Below are positions 1-4,972 of a DNA stretch of 6,314 nucleotides, in pieces. The DNA is taken from positions 1-6,314 of the forward strand of contig JAJZSS010000102.1 in the NCBI GenBank assembly GCA_021849525.1. The letters run 5' to 3'. How positions within the stretch are numbered: position 1 is the first letter of the stretch; each line of letters begins with the position of its first letter. Origin of the DNA: Chloroflexota bacterium (lineage in GTDB: Bacteria > Chloroflexota > Anaerolineae > Anaerolineales > UBA4823). The notes under the pieces were generated by a model. That model was given only the letters and a program-made list of their open reading frames with translations. It was not told where the DNA came from and ran no database searches. Both the position numbers and the translations under genes were made by a program.

Positions 1-244
1 GGCTGTCGCCGAAGGCCGCGCCGACGCCGGCCTCGGACTCCAGGCTGCCGCCATCTCCTACGGCCTCGATTTCATCCCCCTCCTCCTCGACCGCTACGAC
101 CTTGTTATCCTCGCCCCCACCCTCGACTCCGCCCCCTTCCAATCTCTCCTCGCCTGGCTGCGCACGCCTCCCGCCCGTACCGAGATTGCCCGCCTCGGTG
201 GCTACGAAACCGAAGAAACCGGCGAGATCCAGTGGGTGGAATAG
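1..244 (+). CDS. PBP-like (molybdate-regulator/MoeA-associated) domain protein, 3' end only
   Basis: The reading frame enters at base 2 and runs 80 codons to a TAG at 242-244; the start lies outside the window. The visible part begins AVAEGRADAGLGLQAA, continues through GLDFIPLLLDRYDLVI, and ends with a GGYETEETGEI stretch. This pattern (an ADxGLG-type segment, then LDF-PL, then YDLV, then GGY...TGE) is what I know from the periplasmic-binding-protein-like domain (PF12727 type) fused to helix-turn-helix regulators or to MoeA in molybdenum metabolism. The N-terminal part that would show whether this is a regulator, a MoeA fusion or a stand-alone protein is missing. It is on the same strand as the tup genes but is separated from them by a transposase and a toxin-antitoxin pair, so a regulatory link is inference. 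The family call is from memory of motifs, not a search. Confidence 0.72.
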   Translation, partial: AVAEGRADAGLGLQAAAISYGLDFIPLLLDRYDLVILAPTLDSAPFQSLLAWLRTPPARTEIARLGGYETEETGEIQWVE

Positions 245-247
245 CGA

Positions 248-410
248 AAACCGAGTTTTTTCTTGAAAACTCGGTTTCTCATCGCCAACCTATGAAATTA
301 TCCCCCTCTGCAAACCGAGTTTTTTCTTGAAAACTCGATTACTCATCGCCAACCCATGAAATTATCCCCCTCTGCAAACCGAGTTTTTTCTTGAAAACTC
401 GGTTTCTTAA
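248..410. repeat. Three tandem 64-bp REP-like units, each with a 12-bp hairpin
   Basis: Units start at 248, 312 and 376, exactly 64 bp apart; the third diverges after about 407. Each begins with AAACCGAGTTTT, a 6-base loop TTCTTG, then AAAACTCGGTTT. The arms are 248-259/266-277, 312-323/330-341 and 376-387/394-405. Units 1 and 3 pair over all 12 bp. In unit 2, G-to-A at 338 and a changed end base at 341 break two pairs. The 40-bp spacer between hairpins is nearly identical in units 1 and 2. The array begins three bases after the stop at 244 and ends about 70 bases before the RAYT transposase, the usual arrangement for REP palindromes with their transposase. The first hairpin, followed by a short T run, might also terminate the upstream transcript. 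Confidence 0.93.
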
Positions 411-432
411 CCTCAATCTATGAAAATGCTGT

Positions 433-461
433 TTTAATTTATCCAATATCATCAATATACT
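433..461 (+). promoter_or_regulatory. Weak candidate sigma-70 promoter for the RAYT gene
   Basis: A TATACT -10 hexamer at 456-461 lies 17 bp after a poor -35 (TTTAAT, 433-438) in an AT-rich stretch, 18 bp before the transposase start. The -10 is the same hexamer seen before tupB. The -35 matches consensus at only three of six positions, so this is a suggestion. No Shine-Dalgarno sequence is visible before the ATG at 480. Confidence 0.3.
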
Positions 462-479
462 TCCCACTCTCAAACCTCT

Positions 480-1046
480 ATGCGCACCACACCTCTCCTC
501 CCCAACCAGTTCTACCACCTCTACAACCGCGGCGTGGACAAGAGTCCAATCTTCTTCCTCCCCGAAAATTGGTCCTACTTCCTCCGCCGTCTGCGCAACT
601 ACTCCTCACCCTCCCAATCCACCATCATCGCCTACTGCCTCATGCCCAACCACTACCACCTCCTGGTCCACGTCAATTGCGATAATTTCAGCCAATCCGT
701 CATGCAGCCCTTCCTCGTCTCTTACACCAAAGCGATCAACAAACAGCAGGACCGCTCCGGCCCCCTTTTCCAAGGACCCTTCCAGGCTCGGCTCATAAAA
801 AACGATTCCCATATTATCGCCCTCGCCACTTACATCCACCTCAACCCGGTCGTTGCAGGATTGGTCTTCACACCCGAATCGTGGGAATATTCCAGCTATC
901 GTGAATACATAGGCCTTCGTCATGGCACCCTGCCTCACCCGGATATCGTTCTAAATCAATTTTTTGACCGCGATGCATATCGCATGTATACACATGTAAG
1001 CATGCAGATTAAACCACCGCTGCCCAAAGATTTATTCATGGACTGA
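480..1046 (+). CDS. REP-associated tyrosine transposase (RAYT), Y1/HUH family
   Basis: This is a 188-residue single-strand-DNA transposase of the IS200-like Y1 group. Such enzymes nick and join DNA at REP hairpins using a His-hydrophobic-His metal site and a catalytic tyrosine. The opening FYHLYNRGVDK (residues 11-21) is typical of the family. The HUH motif is MPNHYHLLV, with H58 and H60. The segment TYIHLNPVVAGLV (117-129) carries the expected nucleophile, Tyr118. The length suits a RAYT, and the core looks intact. The gene is flanked by REP-like hairpins on both sides (248-405 upstream, an inverted copy at 1054-1083), which supports RAYT over an ordinary IS200 element. No ribosome-binding site is visible at the start; the ATG was chosen because it gives the normal N-terminus. 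Its C-terminal 30-40 residues are less conserved in my reading. Whether it is active or domesticated cannot be told. Confidence 0.92.
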   Translation: MRTTPLLPNQFYHLYNRGVDKSPIFFLPENWSYFLRRLRNYSSPSQSTIIAYCLMPNHYHLLVHVNCDNFSQSVMQPFLVSYTKAINKQQDRSGPLFQGPFQARLIKNDSHIIALATYIHLNPVVAGLVFTPESWEYSSYREYIGLRHGTLPHPDIVLNQFFDRDAYRMYTHVSMQIKPPLPKDLFMD

Positions 1047-1053
1047 TGACCAG

Positions 1054-1083
1054 AAACCGAGCTTTCAAGAAAAAGCTCGGTTT
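1054..1083. repeat. Inverted REP-like hairpin downstream of the RAYT gene
   Basis: Arms AAACCGAGCTTT (1054-1065) and AAAGCTCGGTTT (1072-1083) pair over 12 bp around the loop CAAGAA. That loop is the reverse complement of the TTCTTG loop of the upstream units, so this is the same element in opposite orientation. Relative to those units one T-A pair has become C-G on both arms, so pairing is kept. It sits eight bases after the transposase stop, between convergent genes, and is followed by TTTTC, so it may also act as a terminator. Confidence 0.88.
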
Positions 1084-1098
1084 TCATCTATTCCCAAA

Positions 1099-1551
1099 TT
1101 ATTCAATTTTCCGCATCCTGTCTCTGACCCAGCCCAACGCATCCCCCGGTGTACCTATGCGGATTCCCGTCTTGTTCGCCACACCCGGATCATCGATAAA
1201 ATGCTTACGGTTTAAAGTCACAAGATAATCCACCTTTGCATGCATCGCCGCCATCAGGATCGGTACATCCGCCGCATGGGTGATCAAGTGCAGGTGATTG
1301 CGTACTTCCTCAGCCTCAGGATCTCGCACAATGCGTACTTTCGACACCCGGAGTGCCAAGCGATAATCATTCACTGCCCCGGGCGCCTTACGCGCGATCG
1401 TCCGTTCGGTTTCTGCCACAACCTGTGCCGAAATCGTCAGCTCAAGGTGACCTGTCTCTGCCAGCAGGAGCAAAACCCGCGCAGCCCCGTCGGCACTGAT
1501 GATCCCGGATATCAACGCGCTGCTATCCAGGAACAATTTAATCTTCGGCAT
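1099..1551 (-). CDS. PIN-domain ribonuclease toxin
   Basis: This is a 150-residue PIN-fold protein, the likely toxin of a type II toxin-antitoxin pair that would cleave RNA with a metal-bound acidic cluster. The N-terminal strand KLFLDSSALISG places the first acid at D9. VVAETER (44-50) offers E47 and E49. The HAADVPILMAAM segment (92-103) provides D95, and DYLVTLNRKHF (108-118) closes the site with D108. In that last motif an Asn (N114) stands where many PIN proteins have Asp; I recall this TLNRKHF form in one PIN subgroup, so it need not mean inactivity. The gene overlaps the end of the AbrB-type antitoxin gene by 14 bases, and no clear Shine-Dalgarno precedes its ATG, so translation is probably coupled to the upstream gene. 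The PIN fold is well supported; the toxin role follows from context. Confidence 0.88.
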   Translation of the reverse strand: MPKIKLFLDSSALISGIISADGAARVLLLLAETGHLELTISAQVVAETERTIARKAPGAVNDYRLALRVSKVRIVRDPEAEEVRNHLHLITHAADVPILMAAMHAKVDYLVTLNRKHFIDDPGVANKTGIRIGTPGDALGWVRDRMRKIE

Positions 1552-1816
1552 AGTGGTCTGTGTAATACTGCTCGCGCTCTTCTTCTAAGGTATGGAGTAA
1601 ATCATTGATGGATACATTTTCCTCTGCCAGGATCCGTGAAACCCGGTCACCTAGCCGGTCAACTTGAGTAACCCCAGTGGTAAGGAGCAGCGCTCCCTCG
1701 CCAAGATCGATCAGGGTGATGAGGTCACCCTCATCCAGATGATATTTCCTGCGCAGCACTGCCGGCAGCGTCACCGTTCCCTTGCTCCGGATCTGGATGG
1801 TCGAAGAATTTGTCAT
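1538..1816 (-). CDS. AbrB/MazE-type (SpoVT_AbrB) antitoxin
   Basis: This is a 92-residue protein. Residues 6-50 form a swapped-hairpin AbrB-type DNA-binding domain: STIQIRSKGTVTLPAVLRRK, then YHLDEGDLITLIDLGEGALLLT. The usual RGxVTLP-type turn and the L-x-EGD-like segment are both present. The C-terminal half (about 54-92) is acidic and predicted helical, ending in EEEREQYYTDHYAED, the part expected to wrap and inhibit the PIN toxin. It is the first gene of the pair and overlaps the toxin start by 14 bases. A good Shine-Dalgarno (AGGAG, plus-strand positions 1826-1830) lies nine bases before the ATG, and an extended -10 promoter lies just upstream. Antitoxins of this class normally repress their own promoter, probably together with the toxin; this is family knowledge, and no operator was identified here. 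Confidence 0.88.
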   Translation of the reverse strand: MTNSSTIQIRSKGTVTLPAVLRRKYHLDEGDLITLIDLGEGALLLTTGVTQVDRLGDRVSRILAEENVSINDLLHTLEEEREQYYTDHYAED

Positions 1817-1856
1817 TCTTTATTTCTCCTTTCCTGATTTTCTGTAATTCTTCCTA

Positions 1857-1865
1857 ATTATATCA
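1857..1865 (-). promoter_or_regulatory. Extended -10 promoter of the antitoxin-toxin operon
   Basis: On the minus strand the sequence reads TGATATAAT, a perfect TGnTATAAT extended -10. The region 17 bp upstream (1880-1885, CTAGCA on the minus strand) matches the -35 consensus poorly, as is common where an extended -10 is present. Transcription would start near 1850, giving a leader of about 34 bases that contains AGGAG at 1826-1830. Confidence 0.65.
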
Positions 1866-1885
1866 TAGGTCATTTTTGCTGCTAG

Positions 1886-1946
1886 CCTGTTATCCTGTTC
1901 ATTCTGGTCAATTTCTTTATCTGCGCCCATCTGCGTTATCTGCGGA
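1886..1946. repeat. Degenerate short tandem repeats in the divergent intergenic gap
   Basis: There are two adjacent micro-repeat blocks. The first has units of 8-9 bases of the form CCTGTTAT, CCTGTTCAT, TCTGGTCAA (1886-1911). The second has three copies of ATCTGCG, at 1919-1925, 1929-1935 and 1938-1944. From memory, similar ATCTGCG and ATCCTGT tracts are scattered between genes in several environmental bacterial phyla. No function is evident. They lie between the two divergent promoters and do not overlap the -10 element of either. Confidence 0.6.
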
Positions 1947-1972
1947 CCTCTTATCTTATTACTTTAATCACC

Positions 1973-2001
1973 TTTACAAGTTTTTCGCTTAATACTATAC
2001 T
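1973..2001 (+). promoter_or_regulatory. Predicted sigma-70 promoter of the tupBCA operon
   Basis: TTTACA (1973-1978, five of six consensus bases) and TATACT (1996-2001, five of six) are separated by exactly 17 bp. Transcription would begin near 2008, about 26 bases before the tupB start. This is the best plus-strand promoter match I found in the gap before tupB. Confidence 0.7.
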
Positions 2002-2022
2002 TGTATCACTCTAACTGATACA
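2002..2022. promoter_or_regulatory. Operator-like perfect inverted repeat at the tup start site
   Basis: TGTATCA (2002-2008) and TGATACA (2016-2022) form a perfect 7-bp inverted repeat around a 7-base centre. It directly follows the -10 box and covers the predicted transcription start, a classic place for a dimeric repressor to block initiation. The repressor is unknown; a tungstate- or molybdate-responsive regulator is the natural guess, but this is not the ModE consensus as I remember it. As RNA the repeat could fold only weakly. Confidence 0.5.
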
Positions 2023-2033
2023 TTTATAGGATC

Positions 2034-2696
2034 ATGATCGCAGAATTCAACGAAATCGTCCTCCTTTCCCTCCAAGTCACCGGAATCGCCCTCTTTTTCA
2101 GCACCCTCATTGGCATCCCCGTGGGGGTTGCTATGGGAATGGCGCGCTTTCCGGGACGAAAACTGGTGGTCGCCCTGCTCTATACTGGCATGGGCTTTCC
2201 CCCGGTCGTCGTCGGTCTGTTCGTATACCTGCTCCTATCCAGATCCGGCCCCCTCGGTTCCCTAGGCCTCAGCTGGATGGCCCAGCTCTTTACCCCCGGC
2301 GCCATGATTATCGCCCAAACCGTCATCTCCTTTCCCCTGGTCGCCGGCTTCACCATGGCCGCCGTCATGGGCGTGGACCCCGCTGTCCGCCAGCAGGTAA
2401 TGGCTCTCGGCGCCACCTCGCGCCAGGCAGCCCTCACTATCCTGTCGGAAGCTCGCATTGGCGTGATCGTCTCGATTATCGCTGGTTTTGGCGGCATCAT
2501 CTCCGAGGTCGGCGCAGTCATGCTGGTGGGCGGTAATATCGAAGGCCGCACGCGGGTCCTCACCACCGCCATCGTCCTTGAAACCCGCAAAGGCAACTTC
2601 GACCTCGCCCTGGCTCTGGGTGGAGTTCTGCTCGGCATCACCTTCATTGCTAATCTCGCCATGCTGCGCCTGCAGGGAAAGTCCTTCGATCGATGA
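2034..2696 (+). CDS. tupB: Tungstate ABC transporter permease TupB
   Basis: This is the 220-residue inner-membrane permease expected to form a homodimer that carries tungstate (possibly also molybdate) into the cytoplasm. About five membrane segments are visible, near residues 8-35, 44-69, 88-112, 142-165 and 188-212. The cytoplasmic coupling (EAA-like) loop is around 118-142, with ALGATSRQ at its core. The stretch GGNIEGRTRVLTTAIVLET (166-184) is a strong TupB-type signature. It is first in the operon and its TGA overlaps the tupC ATG by four bases. An in-frame stop at 2016-2018 leaves this ATG as the only good start. The Shine-Dalgarno is poor: AGG at 2028-2030 lies only three bases from the ATG. 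The N-terminus is slightly shorter than in the homologues I remember. Tungstate rather than molybdate specificity rests on family resemblance and the TupA TTTST motif. Confidence 0.92.
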   Translation: MIAEFNEIVLLSLQVTGIALFFSTLIGIPVGVAMGMARFPGRKLVVALLYTGMGFPPVVVGLFVYLLLSRSGPLGSLGLSWMAQLFTPGAMIIAQTVISFPLVAGFTMAAVMGVDPAVRQQVMALGATSRQAALTILSEARIGVIVSIIAGFGGIISEVGAVMLVGGNIEGRTRVLTTAIVLETRKGNFDLALALGGVLLGITFIANLAMLRLQGKSFDR

Positions 2697-3445
2697 CCAC
2701 TGCCGCCACTCCCCTTAACCAGAATATCTACCAGGTCCGGAACCTGGTCCAGACCTACGAGAATCGCCGCGTCCTCGAAATCGAAGCTCTCGATATCCTC
2801 GCCGGCGAAGTCCTGGCGCTGGTCGGTCCCAGCGGCGCCGGCAAAAGCACCCTGCTGCGCCTGCTGAACTTCCTCGAAGCGCCCACCCAGGGCAGAATCA
2901 TCTATCAGGGCAGCGAGTTTAACACTTCCGGCGATATGTCGCTTGAAAAACGCCGCTCGGTCACCACCGTCTTTCAGCGCCCCATGCTGCTCGAGCGCAC
3001 CGTCTACGAGAACGTCGCCTTTGGCCTCCGCCTGCGCGGCCAGCGCGATTCCAAGGACCGCATTGCCGCCGCCCTGGAAGAAGTCGGCCTGGCCAATATC
3101 GCCCGCCAGCGCGCCCGCACCCTTTCTGGCGGCGAAGCTCAGCGGGTTGCCCTGGCCCGAGCCATGGTCCTCGAGCCGGATGTCCTCCTGCTCGACGAGC
3201 CGACGGCCAATCTCGATCCGTACAATGTCGGCCTGATCGAAGCCATCGCCCGCCGCCTGAATCAAAATCACGGCACCACCCTTGTCCTGGTCACGCACAA
3301 TGTCTTCCAGGCTCACCGCCTGGCGGATCGCGTCTGCTTCCTGCTCGAAGGCAAGCTGATCGAGACCGGTCCGGTCCAGGAATTCTTCGACCAACCTCGA
3401 GATCCCCGCACGCATGCGTTTGTCAACGGGGAGATGGTCTACTAG
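2693..3445 (+). CDS. tupC: Tungstate ABC transporter ATPase TupC
   Basis: This is the 250-residue nucleotide-binding subunit that powers import through TupB. All ATPase motifs are intact: Walker A GPSGAGKST (45-53), Q-loop Q95 in VFQRPMLL, signature LSGGE (144-148), Walker B VLLLDEP (164-170), D-loop around NLD (173-175) and switch His202 in VTHN. The short domain ends around 245 with HAFVNGEMVY. There is no C-terminal TOBE-like molybdate-sensing extension of the kind ModC carries, which favours a Tup-type system over a Mod-type one. The ATG overlaps the tupB stop (ATGA), so the two are translationally coupled and give equal subunit amounts. A gap of 95 bases then separates it from tupA, unlike the tight tupB-tupC junction. 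Confidence 0.93.
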   Translation: MTTAATPLNQNIYQVRNLVQTYENRRVLEIEALDILAGEVLALVGPSGAGKSTLLRLLNFLEAPTQGRIIYQGSEFNTSGDMSLEKRRSVTTVFQRPMLLERTVYENVAFGLRLRGQRDSKDRIAAALEEVGLANIARQRARTLSGGEAQRVALARAMVLEPDVLLLDEPTANLDPYNVGLIEAIARRLNQNHGTTLVLVTHNVFQAHRLADRVCFLLEGKLIETGPVQEFFDQPRDPRTHAFVNGEMVY

Positions 3446-3465
3446 GGTTACTAATTTGTTGTCAT

Positions 3466-3505
3466 CCTGTGCTGGAGCAAATTTGCTTGGTGCAGCTCCC
3501 ACAGG
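3466..3505 (+). promoter_or_regulatory. Stem-loop in the tupC-tupA intercistronic region
   Basis: CCTGTG (3466-3471) pairs with CACAGG (3500-3505). After a two-base bulge (CT), GGAGC (3474-3478) pairs with GCTCC (3495-3499), for 11 pairs in all. The 16-base loop can form a further TGC/GCA mini-stem (3484-3486 with 3492-3494). It also contains most of a 12-bp DNA palindrome, AGCAAATTTGCT (3476-3487). No T run follows, so it is not a typical terminator. It ends 22 bases before the tupA Shine-Dalgarno. A role in mRNA protection or processing that raises tupA output is a reasonable inference. Confidence 0.65.
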
Positions 3506-3527
3506 CAATTCCAATGTTTTCCACTCT

Positions 3528-3534
3528 GGAGGAG
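3528..3534 (+). promoter_or_regulatory. Strong ribosome-binding site that sets the tupA start
   Basis: GGAGGAG lies six bases before ATG 3541, the strongest Shine-Dalgarno in the window. It decides the start against an in-frame ATG at 3469, which lies in the intercistronic hairpin and would put 24 extra residues before the lipoprotein signal. Confidence 0.85.
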
Positions 3535-3540
3535 AAAACG

Positions 3541-4869
3541 ATGTCTAAGAAACCAACCATTTTGATCTACCTGCTCATCCTGCTGTCGCTGGTCCTTGGC
3601 GCTTGCGCCACGCCCACGCCAGCCCCCACCGAGCCTGCCGCTCCGGTCGCCACCGAAGCTCCGGCTGAACCGGTTGCTACCGAGGCTCCCACTGAGCCAC
3701 CTGCGGCAGCTACCGAAGCACCGCTGGCCCCCACAGCCGGGGATAAGCGCATCATCCTCGCCACCACCACCAGCACCGAAGATTCCGGCCTGCTGGAAGT
3801 GATCCTGCCCGACTTCACCGCCCAGACCGGCATCGAGGTGGACGTGGTCGCAGTCGGCACTGGCCAGGCGCTCCAGCTGGGCGTCGACGGCAACGCCGAT
3901 GTCCTCCTGGTCCATGCTCGCGCCCGTGAAGACGAATTCATGACCAATGGCGATGGCGTCCGCCGTGAAGAAGTCATGTACAACGACTTCGTCATCGTTG
4001 GCCCCGCCTCCGATCCCGCCGGCATCAAAGGCATGACCGATGCCGCCGCCGCCCTCAAGAAGCTCGCCGACTCTTCCGCCACGTTCATCTCCCGCGGCGA
4101 TGACTCCGGCACCCACACCAAGGAAAAATCGGTCTGGAAAGCCGCTGGCATCGAAGAACCCTCCGGTGACTGGTACGTTTCAGCCGGGCAGGGCATGGGC
4201 GATGTGCTCAATATGGCCAATGAACAGCAGGCTTATACTCTGGCTGATCGCGCCACCTACCTGGCCCTGGTCAAAGAAGGCCTGGACCTCGTGGTTCTGG
4301 TCGAAGGCGATAAAGTCCTCTTCAACCCCTACGGTGTGATCGCGGTCAATCCTGAGAAGAATGCTGCTATCCAGAACGATCTGGCCAACCAGTTCATCGA
4401 CTGGATCATCTCCGTGCCTACCCAGGAGCTGATCGGCACTTTCGGCGTGGCCGATTTTGGCGCCCCCCTCTTCATCCCCAATTCCGAGCTTTACAACGCT
4501 TCCAAACCTGCCGCTGCCGCCGCCCTAAAAGTCACCGGTAAGGTGACCACCGAGATGGCCTGGACGGAAGAAGAAGTCAAGGCGATGGAAACCATGGATG
4601 TCGAAGCCCCCAACAGCAAGGGTGTCGAAGAAACCTACACCGGTGTCGCGATCAATGCTCTGCTCGCCCTGGCTGGCCTCGATCCGGCTGCCACCACCGT
4701 CACCCTCATCGCCAACGATGGGTTCTCAAAAGATGTCCCGCTCGCCGACCTGCAGGCCTGCGCCAGCTGCATCTTGTCCTTCCGCAGCAATGGCGGTTTC
4801 AGCTCGGTGATGCCTGGCTTTGATAAGAGCTTTGGCGTCAAGGGCGTGGTTGAAATCGTGGTCAAGTAA
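3541..4869 (+). CDS. tupA: TupA tungstate-binding lipoprotein fused to a C-terminal molybdopterin-binding-like domain
   Basis: This is a 442-residue extracytoplasmic binding lipoprotein. Residues 3-21 form a signal peptide with lipobox LGAC, Cys22 being the lipidated residue. Residues 23-66 are a Pro/Thr/Ala/Glu-rich tether. The binding domain (about 67-318) opens with IILATTTSTEDSGLLE (71-86). Its TTTST (75-79) is the TupA oxyanion-binding motif, and VGTGQAL (105-111), RGDDSGTHTKE (185-195) and GQGMGDVLNMA (216-226) are also hallmarks. Residues about 326-442 are extra compared with ordinary TupA: ALKVTGKV, an acidic helix, TYTGVAINALLALAGL (365-380), ANDGFSKDVPLADL and GVKGVVEIVV at the end. 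That pattern resembles the small sulfite-oxidase-like molybdopterin-binding domain. The Cys that ligates molybdenum in true sulfite oxidases is not evident. A CASC motif (C407, C410) is present. TupA is last in the operon, with a strong ribosome-binding site that would allow excess binding protein. Confidence 0.9.
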   Translation: MSKKPTILIYLLILLSLVLGACATPTPAPTEPAAPVATEAPAEPVATEAPTEPPAAATEAPLAPTAGDKRIILATTTSTEDSGLLEVILPDFTAQTGIEVDVVAVGTGQALQLGVDGNADVLLVHARAREDEFMTNGDGVRREEVMYNDFVIVGPASDPAGIKGMTDAAAALKKLADSSATFISRGDDSGTHTKEKSVWKAAGIEEPSGDWYVSAGQGMGDVLNMANEQQAYTLADRATYLALVKEGLDLVVLVEGDKVLFNPYGVIAVNPEKNAAIQNDLANQFIDWIISVPTQELIGTFGVADFGAPLFIPNSELYNASKPAAAAALKVTGKVTTEMAWTEEEVKAMETMDVEAPNSKGVEETYTGVAINALLALAGLDPAATTVTLIANDGFSKDVPLADLQACASCILSFRSNGGFSSVMPGFDKSFGVKGVVEIVVK

Positions 4870-4877
4870 AGTACAAT
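4850..4877 (+). promoter_or_regulatory. Predicted promoter of the storage-protein gene
   Basis: TTGAAA (4850-4855) and TACAAT (4872-4877), each five of six consensus bases, are separated by 16 bp and overlap the last codons and stop of tupA. Transcription would begin near 4884, within or beside the 10-bp palindrome TCTGATCAGA (4886-4895), and would give a leader of about 89 bases. The gene can therefore be expressed apart from the tup operon, though read-through is also possible because no terminator is seen. Confidence 0.55.
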
Positions 4878-4901
4878 AGGGCCTGTCTGATCAGATAATA
4901 A

Positions 4902-4948
4902 GCAGCCGCCCCCGGTGTTCTCCGCGAATGATGCCGGGGGCGAGCTGC
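4902..4948 (+). ncRNA. Structured 5' leader element of the storage-protein gene (riboswitch candidate)
   Basis: GCAGC (4902-4906) pairs with GCTGC (4944-4948), then directly CGCCCCCGG (4907-4915) with CCGGGGGCG (4934-4942). This gives 14 pairs interrupted by a single bulged A at 4943. The 18-base apical loop (4916-4933) reads TGTTCTCCGCGAATGATG and allows some inner wobble pairing. No T run follows, so it is not a terminator. It ends 12 bases before the GAGG ribosome-binding site at 4961-4964. The CTCCG and GATGCCG strings recall, from memory only, conserved bases of the molybdenum/tungsten cofactor (Moco/Tuco) RNA motif, but the whole element is much smaller than that motif. The structure is clear; the regulatory role is inferred. 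Confidence 0.55.
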
Positions 4949-4972
4949 AATCTACGAATAGAGGATAGACTC

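Noticed and set aside
248..410. A short CRISPR array
   Set aside because: The spacing is regular, but the 'spacers' of the first two units are nearly identical, so this is a tandem repeat of REP-like hairpins. The neighbour is a RAYT gene, not cas genes.
1240..1608. A plus-strand open frame across the toxin gene
   Set aside because: It is opposite a PIN protein with good motifs, and its product shows no family features.
2180..3514. A 444-codon open frame on the minus strand
   Set aside because: It lies antisense across most of tupB and all of tupC, both of which have clear motifs. The product has no recognisable domain and reflects GC-rich codon use on the other strand.
3469..3540. An upstream in-frame ATG for tupA
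   Set aside because: It would add 24 residues before a normal lipoprotein signal and lies inside the intercistronic hairpin, while ATG 3541 has an excellent ribosome-binding site.
3451..4220. Two long minus-strand open frames opposite tupA
   Set aside because: They are low-complexity Gly/Ala/Ser/Asp sequences antisense to the repetitive tether and binding domain of TupA, with no ribosome-binding site or domain.
4902..4948. Rho-independent terminator for tupA
   Set aside because: The stem is strong, but no T run follows, and it lies downstream of a good promoter and just before a ribosome-binding site.
4928..4972. An upstream in-frame ATG for the storage-protein gene
   Set aside because: It lies in the loop of the leader hairpin, lacks a Shine-Dalgarno, and adds residues not expected from the family; ATG 4973 has GAGG at good spacing.
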